From positions 106,736,311 to 106,800,310 of the forward strand of contig NC_134951.1 in NCBI RefSeq assembly GCF_965638725.1: a stretch of 64,000 nt of DNA, given 5' to 3'. Shown piece after piece: positions 27,290 to 39,638 of this stretch (positions within the stretch are counted from its first letter, which is position 1; each line of letters starts with the position of its first letter). The notes under the pieces were generated by a model, which saw only the letters and a program-made list of their open reading frames with translations, was not told where the DNA came from and ran no database searches. The position numbers and the translations under genes were made by a program. This stretch comes from Aptenodytes patagonicus. Its lineage: Eukaryota > Chordata > Aves > Sphenisciformes > Spheniscidae.

Positions 27290-27455
27290 TCTAATATATG
27301 AGCTGTAAACCCTAGGGGATCTGTGAGCTATTTCTAAGGAATGCCTAAGAAAAGCAAGTATATTGCAAATGGTTATTTTTTCTTTGCAAGCATCTAAACA
27401 TTCACTAGAAAAATTTTCAAGGGTTACAAATCAGAAAAGGTTGAGAGCTACTGCC
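27290..27455 (-). mobile_element. Probable decayed hAT (Charlie-like) DNA transposon fragment
   Basis: The right end reads AAAAGGTTGAGAGCTACTG. Its reverse complement, CAGTAGCTCTCAACCTTTT, closely resembles the CAGTGGTTCTCAACC terminal repeat I recall for hAT-Charlie elements. The body (CCCTAGGGGATCTGTGAG, then AAGGGTTACAAATCAG) also fits a decayed MER5-like copy. The left border is uncertain and no 8-bp duplication was identified. Confidence 0.4.
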
Positions 27456-29239
27456 TTAGTGTATTCTTTCTGGGAATGTAATTCAGATATGCTTGCCGAA
27501 AAGATGACTCCCTGAGCTGTGAGAACACTGAAAGCTTCCTTTGCACAACTCATGTGATTCTTTGTGTTTGTCATTTGGCTTGGATCAGTGAACCCCACAC
27601 AGTGCATCATTTCTGATAGGAATGGCCAGAAGTGTTTATATATCAATCCACACCGTCTGCTATTCAGGGAATATTTTGGCCACATCTCTCTTTGGTGCAG
27701 ACCTTTGGATTTTTCCTTTTGTGATTTGCAATGCTGACTTCTATTTTCTTGGCAATGGCTAAACTCTGAATATGACAGAGCTATTTTTAGCTGTACATCA
27801 ACACATTAAAAACAAAGAAATCATTTCCAGCTTATGTATAGGAGGAGACAAGATTTTAGATAGCACGTAAACTCAAGTTGCTTTTACAGGCTCTCATGGC
27901 TGGCAAGCTAACTGCTTGTTTTGCACTGAGTAAAGTAAAAAATACCTTCCTACCTGTTTTAAATAGTCTCTCCTTTCATCACTTCTATCAGAGAAGACTA
28001 CTTTATCTTTGTTTACTAGGTGTCTTGTCCTCTTAAAGTGCTGAGAGTATTGATAAAAGCTAATCAGTTCCAGCATTTAAGATACAGTAAATGACACATT
28101 TACCATCTGTGTATTAATGTATATCAAGGTGATTAATTTTATTTTCTCCCAGCTCAGTGAAAAAGAGCACAGTAAGGTAAAAGGGACACTGGATTCCCAA
28201 TGAGTAATTTCTCCTGCATCAATATTTTTCTTTCACCTGGGACAGTTTTGCTTTTGATTAATTTTTTGAATGCAGCTTTTAATTCCAGGCACCCCTACAA
28301 CATGAGCCACCCAAAATGGCATTTATGTCAAGATAGCGGAGGGCCACAAAACTCAATCTGCCAGCAGTGTCCATGTGATTTCTAGTGCATAGTAAAAGCA
28401 TACAGTGCTACGTAGCGCTCTGAGGACTCAGACACACAGCGCACATTAGAAGTAATGCCTGCTTACTTCTATCCCCTTTGACCATCAACAGTTTTGTTCC
28501 TAAGTGGCATGTTAAGGACAAATAACTGCTTGAAACATTTCTAGGTAAATACTTCGAGGCAGCACTAATTTGAAACACCAGAGATCTGCTCAAAAATATC
28601 CGGTGTAGAAATCCTACACCTGGCCCTTTCTCCTTAGGTGGCTCAGAGTCAGTTATTTGCAACTCTTCGTGTCAGTCAACCCATCCAGAAGACGGGGACA
28701 GCTATAGCAACTCCTGCAACAGCCAGGGATTACTCTAGCCTTCAATTACTGGTGCTTATGAAGTACCTTAAAAGCACGTGGCTGAAGAACTGGAATTTTA
28801 TTCTGTCATTAACTCACCCTTTGGCCTTGAGCATATTATTTACATTCCTTGTATCTTCAGTGAAATGGTTGGAGGCAAGGGGCTTCTGAGCGATGCACTG
28901 GCCAGAGTCACCATGTGAAAGTACAGACTCCTTCCAAAGCAGGGCAGTCTGTTACAGCTTCCCTCTGCAAACATGGGGAAAGGGAGAGCGTAAGTGGACA
29001 CAGCATGGTCAGGCGAGCCCCTTGATCTGCCTGCAATCCCCCCATTTCCCAGCTCTCCCAAGGCAGTGTGAAAAGCTGCTTACATGCTTTAGCACAAGGA
29101 GCTTGCTCAAATGACACACCGCTGGCCCACCCCTGGCCGACGTTCCCTCCACATCCCTACAAGCACCAACACCCGCTCTAACTAAATACACTGGGGCCTG
29201 CGTGTACACTGAAAGAAGGGACTTTCCATAAAAAATCAA

Positions 29240-29910
29240 ACAACATGAGGAGTATCACAGAAGAAGGGTGCAGGGTCCCTTGCTCCGCTGGCACACACGC
29301 CCATGCCGACCCTGAGGAGAGGTCTGCAACCGCCCGTTCATTGTCGGGCCTGGCTCCTCAGGGAGGCTCCTGCTGCCTCTGCCCGAGGAAGGCCTCCCCG
29401 GACCAGGCCGGCTCCTCGTCCGGGCTTGGCGGCCCTCTGAAATAATTCGTGCCGTAGCCAGCAGATGTCAGCAAGTGATAATAAAACGCAGGCCGAGCCT
29501 CGCAGGAGAGGGTGAATTTGGGGTTGCCCGCACCTGGCGTGCGCCCGCACATAAGTATGCCCAGAGAAAGGTGCCCCAAAATCCTCCCTGCGATGCCCTG
29601 ACCCTGTGGCAGGCCAGCGGCCCCAGTGCTGCTCGGAGGGCCCAGGCCGCCCAGGGCCCGAGGGGTGTCATGGGGCTGAGGGGCACGGAGCAGGCGGCTG
29701 CGGGGTGCTGGGCGGGACACGCAGCCTCTGAGGGGAGCGAGCAGCGGGGTGCGCTCCCACCGGTGGGATCGCAATCCAGAGAAGGAGCCATGCTTACCTG
29801 CAGTCACCTTCCAGCAGCTTTCTGTTTGCTTGATCCCCTCCTAAAAACCGCCCGCCATCCTTGAAATGAGGGGAGCTGCCGTGATGCCGACATGGGGCCA
29901 CCTGGGGAAG
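29240..29910. promoter_or_regulatory. Orphan GC-rich, CpG-bearing island
   Basis: About 670 bp of strongly GC-rich DNA with many CpG dinucleotides (for example GTCCGGGCTTGGCGG, GCGTGCGCCCGC, GGAGCGAGCAGCGG) inside an otherwise AT-rich desert. Several frames stay open on both strands, the longest being 149 codons on the minus strand, but this is expected from GC richness and none shows a domain. It could be the promoter of an unannotated noncoding RNA, a regulatory island, or a GC-rich relic insertion. No splice-linked gene is evident. Confidence 0.45.
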
Positions 29911-32281
29911 TGGGGTACCGCCCAACAGGACACAAAAGCATCAGGTGAGCCTGGTCCGGTGAAGACAACATGGCTGCTACATCTCCACTAATAAATGAAA
30001 TGTGCCCAAAGCGCCAGTGCTTGGGAGCATTCGCTGGCACTGCTTGTTTTGCAGTATACGAGTAGCCAGTATGTCTCTGGACCTGCTGATGAACTGCTGT
30101 TAAGAAGAACAAACAAAAAACCCCCAAACTGTAAAGCTCTATCGCAAAACTCTTACTGCATGGATTTAAGAATCACCTCAAGTGGCAAAATAGCATCACA
30201 GTAATCCCCATATAACGGTGCTTATATCAGTGTAGCGTACTTTTATATAGGTTTAGATTTTAATATAGCCACAGCCAGAAGTGGAAATGGGAATGCATTC
30301 AACTGAATAACATACTGATCCTCTGCAAAACGTCAAATATATCTGCTGACACTTTTCAGAAACACTACTTAACATAAGCAGCAAGTTTCATATCAGGACT
30401 TTATATCAGCTGTTGGGTATAAGAGTAGTTTAGTTCCTACTGTGGTTTTAGCGCCCCAGGTAGTAAATGTCAGCAGGATCCCAGACCAACATCCTGCAAG
30501 TTATTTGCTGACTGCTAACTCTATTCTGGCCTCACTAGCAGAAGTAAGGGCGAGGTAGCAAATTTTAATTCTTTTTGCACTTCTGGATGAACAACTCATC
30601 CCCTCATCAAGGAAACTGAAGCCGTGTGAGCGTTGACAAGGCATGTGGAAAATTGCTGTACATTTGCTAGGATTTTGAAATAAAGCCTCACAACTAAGCT
30701 TGGAGTAATCTGTGTTTGCACTGAGCTCTGCAGGCCTTCAGGAAAGCAGAATAAAATCCAATGTCCTAGAGCCTGCAGCTGAAGTTTCAAGTGAACCACT
30801 GAACCCTAGAGGCAGACAGGTCAGCACACACCAAGAGACAGTGGTGGGTTTAAGTATTCTTTGTGGGTCTTTGGAAAAATATCTACTTTTATCACTTGGG
30901 GCCACACATAATGTTGTTACTCAGATTTCCAGTCTTTACAGAAGGACTGGAAAGCATCTGGTTAAAGCAATCAGATTACAGAAGCATTTGATTAAAAAGC
31001 AATGAAGGAAATTTTTTAATAGAAATAGAAGGATTCAGGTGGCATCATATGAGGGTCTGGCCTTGCACCTTTAAAATCGCCTAACTTGTTTTCTTCATAT
31101 TGGGCTTTCTTTTCAAGTCTCAACTACCCACAAAGAAATCTTTCTCACATAGCTTAACCCTCTGATTTCACTGAGCCTGTGTGTGTGAGCTGGGTAACTT
31201 ACATTTTTTGGCCCCAGTTGAAACTCCTCATTTCAGGTGGTTTGGAATTATCTGAGCCTGAAAATGGGTTTGAACTTATGCAGAAAAATGGTATTTTTCG
31301 TACGATCATGCCAAAGGCTTTGCCTGTTCCGCCCTAGCTGTCCAAATTGTCACGAAGCACAGAAAATACCAGCCCCAAAGGAATTGCTCCTTGACATTTA
31401 TGGGCTGCTAAAGTGAGGTAAGACCAAACCCTTCTGCCCTGGTCCTCTCAGGGAGTTGTCCAGGCAGGGAGCACTTCATCTATGCTTAAACCAATGAAGA
31501 ACGTGAATGTGGATGAGAATAAGAATGTTGAAATTCATCAGTGCAAAGTCTCGATGATGTCAGGAAGTTATAGGAAATTCCCTACTGTAAACCTATATAT
31601 GGAAGGAATACAGGGAAAATGGGCAATGTGGCTGAAGGGGCTGGAGATCATCTAGCAATACATGTTGCACTGGATTTAAGTCCATTCAGATGGACAAGGA
31701 AGTCTAAAACACAGGCCAGGTTAAAGAAGCTCCAGAAAGATCTATGATTTCAGGAGTAAAGGACATAAAAACATTGCTGAATAAAAACTATAAACTCAAA
31801 GTTGGAAATCAATAAAATTAGGTTTAAAGACCAACTCATGGTATTTTACATCTTATTATTAATTGGGGTAGCTAATTCTTCAGGCTCCCACATGCCCATG
31901 GTGCACTAATAAAAAGTAACCCCAAGTCAGAAGATACCACTAACATTAGCATTTACCTCAGTAAAACAAGGCAGAGGCTGTTACATAACTTTGTATTTTC
32001 TTTTATGCTAAATTGCTATTGCTACCGTAACCCCAAGAAAACACGAAACCAAGGATGTTTGCACAGGTGCAGCTGTGTTTGTTATTGCAGGGTTTCTCTC
32101 GAGGGCTGCAGCGCGGAGGAGTGGATACAGGTGCTGGGGGCCGGCAAGGCCTGACAGCCGACCCCCTCGCCCCCTGCCCCTTACCTTCCTCTGAAAATAC
32201 CTCTGTGATAGTGGACTATTTATTGCAAAATTTAGCAAGGGGGGTTGTAATTTGAGGGACTTACTGATGCCAGTGTGAGTT

Positions 32282-32303
32282 TTTCCATAGGGTTTCCATA
32301 GGG
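32282..32303. repeat. Perfect 11-bp tandem duplication
   Basis: TTTCCATAGGG occurs twice head to tail (32282-32292 and 32293-32303). It looks like a simple replication-slippage duplication. Confidence 0.85.
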
Positions 32304-32339
32304 TCAGACCCAGTTCTTAGGTCCTTATTCACCTGTCAA

Positions 32340-32460
32340 GCTTATTTGCTGTAAACTTAAACGTGTACTTGCAGGATTAAAGCAGGTGTTTCGATTGCGT
32401 GGCTGAACAGAGAGGCATTTAAATGCGTGCTTAAATGATTTGTGAAACTGAGGCCTGGAA
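32340..32460. repeat. Degenerate palindromic MITE-like relic
   Basis: AAACTTAAACGTGTACTTGCAGG on the left and AAATGCGTGCTTAAATGATTTG followed by AACTGAGGCC on the right match the pattern I recall for a bird and turtle repeat (CTTAAGCATGTGCTTAAGTG...TGGGGCC). The copy is diverged and its borders are approximate. Confidence 0.4.
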
Positions 32461-34480
32461 ACCCCCCAATTTTTCCTCAGTGTGAAGGAAGAATCAACAA
32501 ATGACATGAGAAGTTAGTCATGGAGTTCAGAGAATTACCTTCCCCTCCCTGAAAGGAAATTCAGAGAAGAGGAAAGTAAAAAAAGAAAAAGAAAAACAAA
32601 CCTAAAACTCTCCTCTAGCACTTCATTTTTACAGAAAATGTCCCCGGTTTCCAGAAGAGTTTAATCTCTTTTCCAGTATCCACCAGAATAACAACCTTTC
32701 TCAAAACACCAGCACAGATGCAATGTCAGATGCGATGTTCTGACAAAGCAGGAAACAACCTTCACAGTCCAGCAGGAAGAAGGTCAGATCATCTTGCCCC
32801 TCTTTCTGCTCAGAAAACCCAACGCTGCTATAAGAACTGTGCTCGGATGTGAAAATTTTCCTTGTCCCATGGCTGCTCTTCTCTCAGCATGTGGAGATGG
32901 ACCTACCTCAACTAGCAAAGCTCTGAGCCCAACGAATGCCTGGCATGATACTGCAGAATGTCCATTATATTCTTTCTATACATTTCATTCTTAGCAATCT
33001 CCCTGTCTTTTGGCTTAAATGTCATGTTCTTCCTCCTTTAATTACAGATATAACCCCAAACTATGAGTTATTTCTCTAGTCCAGAATGTATCAGATATTT
33101 TAATTTTTCTTAGTGGGATGTTTGACACCAGGAGGAAGAGCAGCATGGTTCTCCAAAGGCAGCATTCAGCGTTTTACAGTTCTTTCTAACTTACTATTCT
33201 CTATTCACACTATTTACGTCTTTCACTGTTCCTTTCTTTGTGTTGTCAGATTTCTCTTTTGATGACTGAATTAACTGTAGTGGAAAGTTCTTTCAGCTGT
33301 TATCATCACTCCTGCTCTATTTTTTTTTCCCAGACAAAACAAGGGTACATCTCAGCTGCTGATGCACAGTTCCCAACAGCCCGTTATGTCCAGGAAAGCA
33401 GGCATTTTGGCAATGTCCCTTCACCCATGGAAATGGAGTCACCCATGGGTTTCTTCAAATTTTTCCAAGGATTCCCAGAAGTCCGTTATCACTTCTGTCC
33501 TTCTTACCTCCCTCTGACCACACTGGAGGCATCCTGAGCCCAAACCCCAGTTCAGGAAGGGTGAGCACAAGTCCTTCAGGAATCCCAATGCACTGTTTGA
33601 GTGCTGATGGCAAATAACTCCATGTGCCATAAGGCATGAAATATTTTATGACTGAAAGCAAATTTTAGTGGGAATCCTCCAGAAACGTGAACGGCAAGGG
33701 GCTACCTTGGATGCAGTCCTGTCTTCCGTCCGGCACTATATGTTGCTACCAAATGGGTGGAGGTATTGGAGTTGCTATTTCGATCTTGATACTGTGCACT
33801 CCTCTTAGATTTTGCTTGTGCTGAGCAGCAACCCAAGTATCTTTTTGGCTATATTTTAGGAGGTAGTACAGGTTCAACATACACTTTTGTGTCTAAAACA
33901 GTAAGAAAAATTGTTCTTTGCAATACCTGCGATCCCACTGCAAGGGAATGCTTGAGGAATCCTGATATTTAACAGGAGGGTGAGATTTCTAAAGAACTGG
34001 CAATATGGCCAGACTGAAGCAGGGTCGAAGAGGAAAGACATCAACAGTCTTTGAGACATTGAGGTTTATATTATAAGCCTGAGATAAACTGGAATTTACC
34101 TAAAGGTCTGAAAAGAACCCAAATAACTCCTTAGAGCAAAGCTGTCTGTACTCTGTCTTCATCCCATGGCAAGCCTAGTGAGTTCTGTGATTCCTGAACA
34201 GCTATTTTACCTGATTTTTTAAAAAAATATTCTTTATAATGTTTATATAACTAATTTTGAAGAAAAGACAACCTTTCTATGATTGTATTTTTTGTACAAT
34301 CTCAGACGGCTTTAAAATTATCAAAGTTGTAGTGAAATATAAGTAGCTACATCAGGCCATTACCATGCAGCTGTCTAAAGATTACAAATGAAGGTAGAAC
34401 ATATCTATAAAAATAGAAAAATATGGATTATGGACTCATTATTGTAGAGGACACTCTCAGCTTCTACAAATTTCATTAAG

Positions 34481-34595
34481 GACTAGATTGTGATACTCTT
34501 ACCTATGTCAAGTGATGTCTTAATACTTCATTCCAATGGGATAACTCAGAGAATTAGGTATTATTCAACTTGAGAAAGGTATCACAATCTAACCT
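34481..34595. repeat. Palindromic MITE-like element with clear inverted arms
   Basis: AGATTGTGATAC (34485-34496) is exactly complementary to GTATCACAATCT (34579-34590). Pairing continues inward through TCAAGT and ACTTGA and then TTAATAC and GTATTATT, so the whole 115-bp unit folds back on itself. The centre reads TTCCAATGGGA. From memory this is an ancient palindromic family of archosaurs and turtles with ends like GGACCAGATTGTGATAC. It has no coding capacity. Confidence 0.65.
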
Positions 34596-34799
34596 TAAAA
34601 GCTGAGTGCTCTTAATGCACAATAGCACCAGGCTCATTGTGGAGAAAATTAATGTTAGACTTTTGAGGTGAGTAATATTCATTGTTTTCCATAAATGATA
34701 TTTTCTACCAAAAATCATCCGAGAAATTGCTTAACTTATATGCTAAATCCTCTGGGGGGAGGGGACAACAGCTCCAGTTTCACTGCCTAAGTGTCTGTT

Positions 34800-35200
34800 C
34801 CATTTAAAGGATATTAGCTAGCCAAATGAAAAATGCATGAATCAATCAGCAACAAGGACCTTGATCTCCGAATGAGACAATGCTGAGCTTTGAGATTTAT
34901 AGTCTTGCTTCCAGAATTCCATTATTTGGAGGAACAACAACAATAACAATGGGAGATGACATCAGAATAGCGAGTGTTCTTCTTTTCCTTTCTTTTCCTG
35001 TTGATCACAAGATGCTGACTTCTGTGTCATTCACCCCTGTCAAATGAGTAAATGTTCAGTGCTTTAAAACATTACCACATGCATGCTCAGTTCAAAATAA
35101 AATGAGAATGTCTTGAATGGAAGGGCATTATTGCCGCTTGCATTTTGCACTGCTAATTAGTTTATCCACAGAGCAATTACCTATTGCATACTTTTCTCCT
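34800..35200. promoter_or_regulatory. Candidate conserved noncoding element
   Basis: AT-rich, complex sequence with homeodomain-type CTAATTAG (35153-35160), GCAATTAC (35173-35180), AATCAATCAGC near 34841, and a SOX-like ACAACAACAATAACAATGG run at about 34934-34951. No repeat or gene was recognised. Proposed only from motif texture. Confidence 0.25.
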
Positions 35201-35367
35201 GTATTTCTTCTGCAGGCAGAACTCCTTTTGATTTTTACACATAGAAAACTGATTGTTGGGAGTCATACTGCACTGACGTAGAGCAGACAAGGACTTAATT
35301 CTAACCACTCGTGATTCTTGTTTTCCATTTCCCTGGACAACTGCAGAAAACATAATAGAGTTGCCCC

Positions 35368-35395
35368 TTAACTTTATGATATTAACTTTATGATA
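35368..35395. repeat. Perfect 14-bp tandem duplication
   Basis: TTAACTTTATGATA occurs twice in tandem (35368-35381 and 35382-35395). Likely slippage. Confidence 0.9.
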
Positions 35396-37148
35396 TCTAC
35401 AGTGGGTGAAGTTCCTTCAGACATTGTCTGCCTGGCAAGACCTGCCTAACAGGCTTAAACTCTTCTGCCATAGTGCCAAAAGTGAGAGAAGGTAACGAGG
35501 GGATTGATTTACTGGAGGAGGCAAGAGGGGCTCACATTAACACTGGGTGGACGTGGGGATACTCACATAATGTGATATGCTTATGACCATACAGCTGTGG
35601 GGTGTCCTTCCCCATTCAGGCTGGAGTTGTGCATCTTACTAGTGAGAAGTAAATCCTGTTTCAACCTGATTGCACAAAGTGTGTGGAGGACCAGCAGAGC
35701 TTAGATGGGGCCTCTTCTAGAGTCCAGGTCCAGACCAACTTCTGGATTAAAAAAAACCCCAAAGTTCGTATGCCACCTTGAACATCACCAAAACACTCTG
35801 GTTACATGTATATAGAGAGATGGGTAGAGATAGATAAAGACTGGATGGAAATACTAAGAGGATAATATGTTCAACATCTAGATTATTAGTAGCCATTTAT
35901 AACACTAGTTCTGATATTCCTTTTAGCATGCAGCCATATATATACATTTCTGGTAGGAGAAATAGGCCAAAATAGCTTACTGTGAAAATACGCATACATT
36001 TGAAAATGGCAGCAAAGATCAGATGCAAATCCAGCCCTAAACTCTCTCCAGACTGGGGGATATTTGGACTTGGCTTTGTTCGGTGCCTTATCTTGCATGA
36101 ATGGCTCTTCTCTGGGGCTATATCCCTTCTGCAAACATCACGGCATAGCTCAGCCTGTGAGGCAGGAAGGAAGGGTAAAGGATATATCAGATAGGGATGC
36201 CCTCGCTCCCTTACTTCAGCAAGTACAGGTTATCCAAACCCTTGATATAATCTTAAGACGCATCAAGATAACAAGTTAAACCTCTTTCCCTGATGACATG
36301 GTCCTCATTTGGGATGACAGTGAGTTTAATACAGAATATATGAAGTTAGGGAGGTAAAGCAAGAATTACATCACTTGAAACCTCCTCACATTTCAGGAGT
36401 GACTCAGTAACTGGTTATCTGCAATGAAAATGGCATCCAGAATGAAGCCACGGCTCTGTATACGAATGTATCTATAGAAAAAATAAATTCCAGTGTTAAA
36501 CTGCAAAAGCAACCTCATTGGCATAGAATCTCTTCTCAGCAGCTTTGTACAACCTCTTACAAATAAATCTGCACAGAACATAACTTACTTATTCTACCAG
36601 CATAGAGAAAACACCTCCAAAGAAATTGGTATATATGCTTGCTAACAGATAACAATGCATTTTCTATATTTGGGTGCCATATCCAGGAACAGGAGCAAAA
36701 AAATACACATAAACGTTAGACCGGAGATAAATGTAGTAATAGACCTGTTGATAAATCCATTACTTCTACGCTACTAGTTGACATGTTGTTGTGAAAAAAG
36801 TCAAAGTGCTGATTACTAAACTGCAGCAGTGGTGTTGTTTGTAGCCATGAATGTATCGTGCTATCTGCTCGGTGATCTTCGGAGAACGATCCAGTGTGCC
36901 GCAGACAGAACGTCATTCAGTTCTCGGTAAGAAACCCACATCTCCTAGCAGGAACATAATTTAAACAAAGACTGATTTCTTCCACAGATTACTTAAACAT
37001 ATATTTTAATTCCCTTTCAGCCTGAATATTTATAACATATTACATTTGCATTTGCTTTCCTGGAAAAACTTTTGTTTAACGTGTCAGGATACATTTTACA
37101 GAACTCATGATGGAGACTATGAGGAGAAAGCAACCGTCTTCAATACTT

Positions 37149-37216
37149 CTGACCTGATGCAAAAGCCATTGGAGTCAACAGAGGAATTCCTTACTGGTTT
37201 TGGTGAGGATTAGACC
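37149..37216. repeat. Degenerate palindromic MITE-like relic
   Basis: GACCTGATGCAAAAGCCATT on the left and CTGGTTTTGGTGAGGATTAG on the right are imperfect inverted arms around GGAGTCAACAGAGG. This matches a family I recall with GACCTGATCCAAAGCCCATTG ends. It abuts the perfect hairpin at 37209-37253. Confidence 0.4.
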
Positions 37217-37253
37217 ATTTAATGGTCACAATATCTGTTTTAAATGGTCTAAT
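37209..37253. repeat. Perfect 14-bp inverted repeat, 17-base loop
   Basis: ATTAGACCATTTAA (37209-37222) and TTAAATGGTCTAAT (37240-37253) are exact reverse complements. The surrounding MITE relic is old and diverged, so a perfect stem suggests a recent template-switch or small inverted duplication rather than an inherited terminal repeat. Confidence 0.85.
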
Positions 37254-38604
37254 GGAAAATGGACATGGGAAAATTCTGAAAATTCTGACAGCTAAGAAAC
37301 TGTCTTGCTTGGAAAAATATTAGATTTAATAATTTAAAAAAAGTCAGATATTGTCCATTTTGTATACTTTGAATAAGTTATTATTATTTATTAGCATTAC
37401 TGGGGGTGCTTGCTTAACAAGATATTCTTATGTTTTCAGAGTTCACTTGCCCCTGCTGTTTGTAGGAGCAGTTTGCTGAGACCAGCAGTCATCCAGCTTT
37501 TCAGGTCATTTATTTCAGACAAACCAACCTTTCCCCTTCTGGCTACCGCTGCTGTCCTGAGTGATGTGGCCATATAGAAGGCACTTCAATGTAGGACATC
37601 ATGGCATTGTCTGGTGGTGGTTAGTTGATGACTCGGTGCCATTTCTAGGAAAAGCAAGTGACAGACAAACCCAGCTGTGTATCTCATACATACCCAGGTG
37701 AATCATGTTTTGGAGAGAGAGTTAGGGGTAAGGGAATGGACTGTACACAAGCTCAAAATGAACCCGTAACCTTAAAGAAAAAGATCTCCATGCTTTATGG
37801 CCTTGAGGAATTAGAAGGTTTATACAGCTTTGGGAAGAAAAACACAACTCAGTGTGAGGGGAAATAGTAAAGGTAAGCAGGAACTACGGTTTCCATTTTG
37901 TGGGAAATTCTGCCTTTTTGAAAGTGTCTTCCCTATTCTGAAACAGACTAAAATTTCTTCCCAAGTCTTCCTTGAAGTAAAACGCTAACAGAAAAAAAGT
38001 ATTCAAGATTTACCCAAATGCTTTGCTTTGACATTGAAGTTTTTAAAACATTTGAATTAAAATAGATTTTGAAATGAAAATAAAAATGTAACATCTTTAT
38101 TTCGATCAGGAAGTTTTTACATTTTTTTTGTAAGCAGCTTTCAAGGAGTTAACATTTTCCACGTACAGTTTTCTGTTTATTTCTGAAAATTCCCGGACAG
38201 GCAGGGAAAATAGCTGGGAACGGTTACCACAGAGCTTTTAAAATATACCCCACGGCAGCAGGTAGCTACACATACAACAAGACTTTGCCAGTGCTGTTCT
38301 AACCTGGTCCCAGCACAAAGTTTCTTTACCTGCCTTCGTTGCTTCAAATGTTCTTCCAGACAGGTAATCGGAAGGAAGGGTCCATATGGTCCTGTTGATG
38401 ACGCTCTTTTATTTATCAATATATTTCTACTGCAGTGATAATGTGACTTCAGTGCCCCACTGCAGATGGAGAAATCTGGAGATCTAAAGATAGGTTTCCC
38501 ATTTATCAACATATTGTACTAACTTATGATGACTTTTCTTTTAGCTAAGAGCATCACCCAATTTCCAGCATGGTTACAGCTGCAGGAAAAGACTGGCAGC
38601 TAAC

Positions 38605-38646
38605 ATAGTAATGAGTCAGTATCTATTGAGATTCACTCATTACTAT
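38605..38646. repeat. Perfect 12-bp inverted repeat, 18-base loop
   Basis: ATAGTAATGAGT (38605-38616) pairs exactly with ACTCATTACTAT (38635-38646). No repeat family was recognised around it. It is too short for a microRNA precursor and has no terminator-like U tract. Confidence 0.85.
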
Positions 38647-39346
38647 TAATTTCCCCGTTGCTTCCAACCGATTCAGGAACTACTTATGGAAATTCTTCTT
38701 CTTCTGTCTTACTGAAATCCAGCACTGTTGCTGTCAAACCTGCCAACAGGCACAGCAATGCTACTGTGATAAAATAAGTCCAATTCTATCCCAATCTTGC
38801 TTTCCTAGGGAAGAACAGAACTCATTAAATAATTATCAACTGTGACAAGAAAGTAGCTGGCCAAACACTTGCTGCTAATCTAGGCATGACAGCAGGACTA
38901 TACCTTTCAAAGCAGTAATTAGCTAGATGAACAACAACATAAGTACCAGACAATGACATGGAAAGGACTGTCCCTAAAGGACAGATTCATCATACGTAGG
39001 GTTTAGTGTTTGTGTGACTTATGAATGTTATTTTGCAGTATACAATTACGCTTCTCTTCTGCTGCCTTTCTCTTTGTTTTCTGCACAGTTTATGGAAGGG
39101 GACAGAGAGAAAATCTGGAGCTGAAGCCACGAGAGAACAGGTGATGGAAGCTCTGCAAGACCTTCCTTATGTTCATGAAACGAGGGTGGCTGCGTAGATC
39201 TCACGGTAGAACAACACCATCAGCCTGCACCCCCATCTTGTGGGAATAAGAAATCTGGTACCTGCCCTCATTTTATGCTTGGACTGATACTCACCTAGTG
39301 TTTGTAGATTAGGTCTAGTAATCCTCATGACTTTTCTTTCTCAACA

Positions 39347-39430
39347 GGGCAGATTCTTAGTTGGTGTAAATTGGTGTAACGCTGTTGAAGCCAGTGGAAT
39401 AATATGAATTTATCCATGGCATACACCAAA
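39347..39430. repeat. Degenerate palindromic MITE-like relic
   Basis: GGGCAGATTCTTAGTTGG then TGTAAATTGGTGTAACG, GTTGAAGCCAGTGGA and GAATTTATCCATGG follow the order of a repeat I recall as GGGCCAGATTCTCAGCTGG, TGTAAATCGG, TTGAAGTCAATGGA and GATTTACACC. Left arm well preserved, right arm eroded. Confidence 0.45.
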
Positions 39431-39579
39431 CCAGCAGTTGGCACCAGTGCTAGAGGTGGTGTCCTATCAGCTAAAAGAAATCACAAGCCCAAACTGCTTC
39501 CATTGACTGTAAAAAGCAGGACTACGATTGCACCTAGAGCCGATGCTGGAATTACATGCAGCCAAACTTCTTTTCAACT

Positions 39580-39638
39580 GGACTGTTCAAGTGCTTAAAG
39601 CTAAGCATACACGTAAGTGTTTGCAGGATTAAAGCCTC
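39580..39638. repeat. Fragment of a second palindromic repeat family
   Basis: GACTGTTCAAGTGCTTAAAG, CTAAGCATACACGTAAGTG and TTTGCAGGATTAAAGCC match half of a bird and turtle repeat I recall (CATGTGCTTAAAGTTAAGCA...TTTGCAGGATTG). It shares words with the relic at 32340. Confidence 0.45.

Larger units (their letters stand above)
18271..29239. other. Intergenic sequence, no gene recognised
   Basis: AT-rich unique DNA without a recognisable gene. Listed separately are enhancer-like stretches near 22300-22420 and 26560-26660 and a probable hAT relic at 27290-27455. The frames overlapping these regions are short and show no domain. Confidence 0.6.

Noticed and set aside
29358..29864. Long overlapping frames on both strands in the orphan GC-rich island
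   Set aside because: Open on several frames at once because stop codons are rare in GC-rich DNA. No domain in any frame.
37209..38646. The two perfect hairpins as microRNA precursors
   Set aside because: Stems of 12-14 bp with 17-18 base loops are too short, and pairing does not continue in the flanks.
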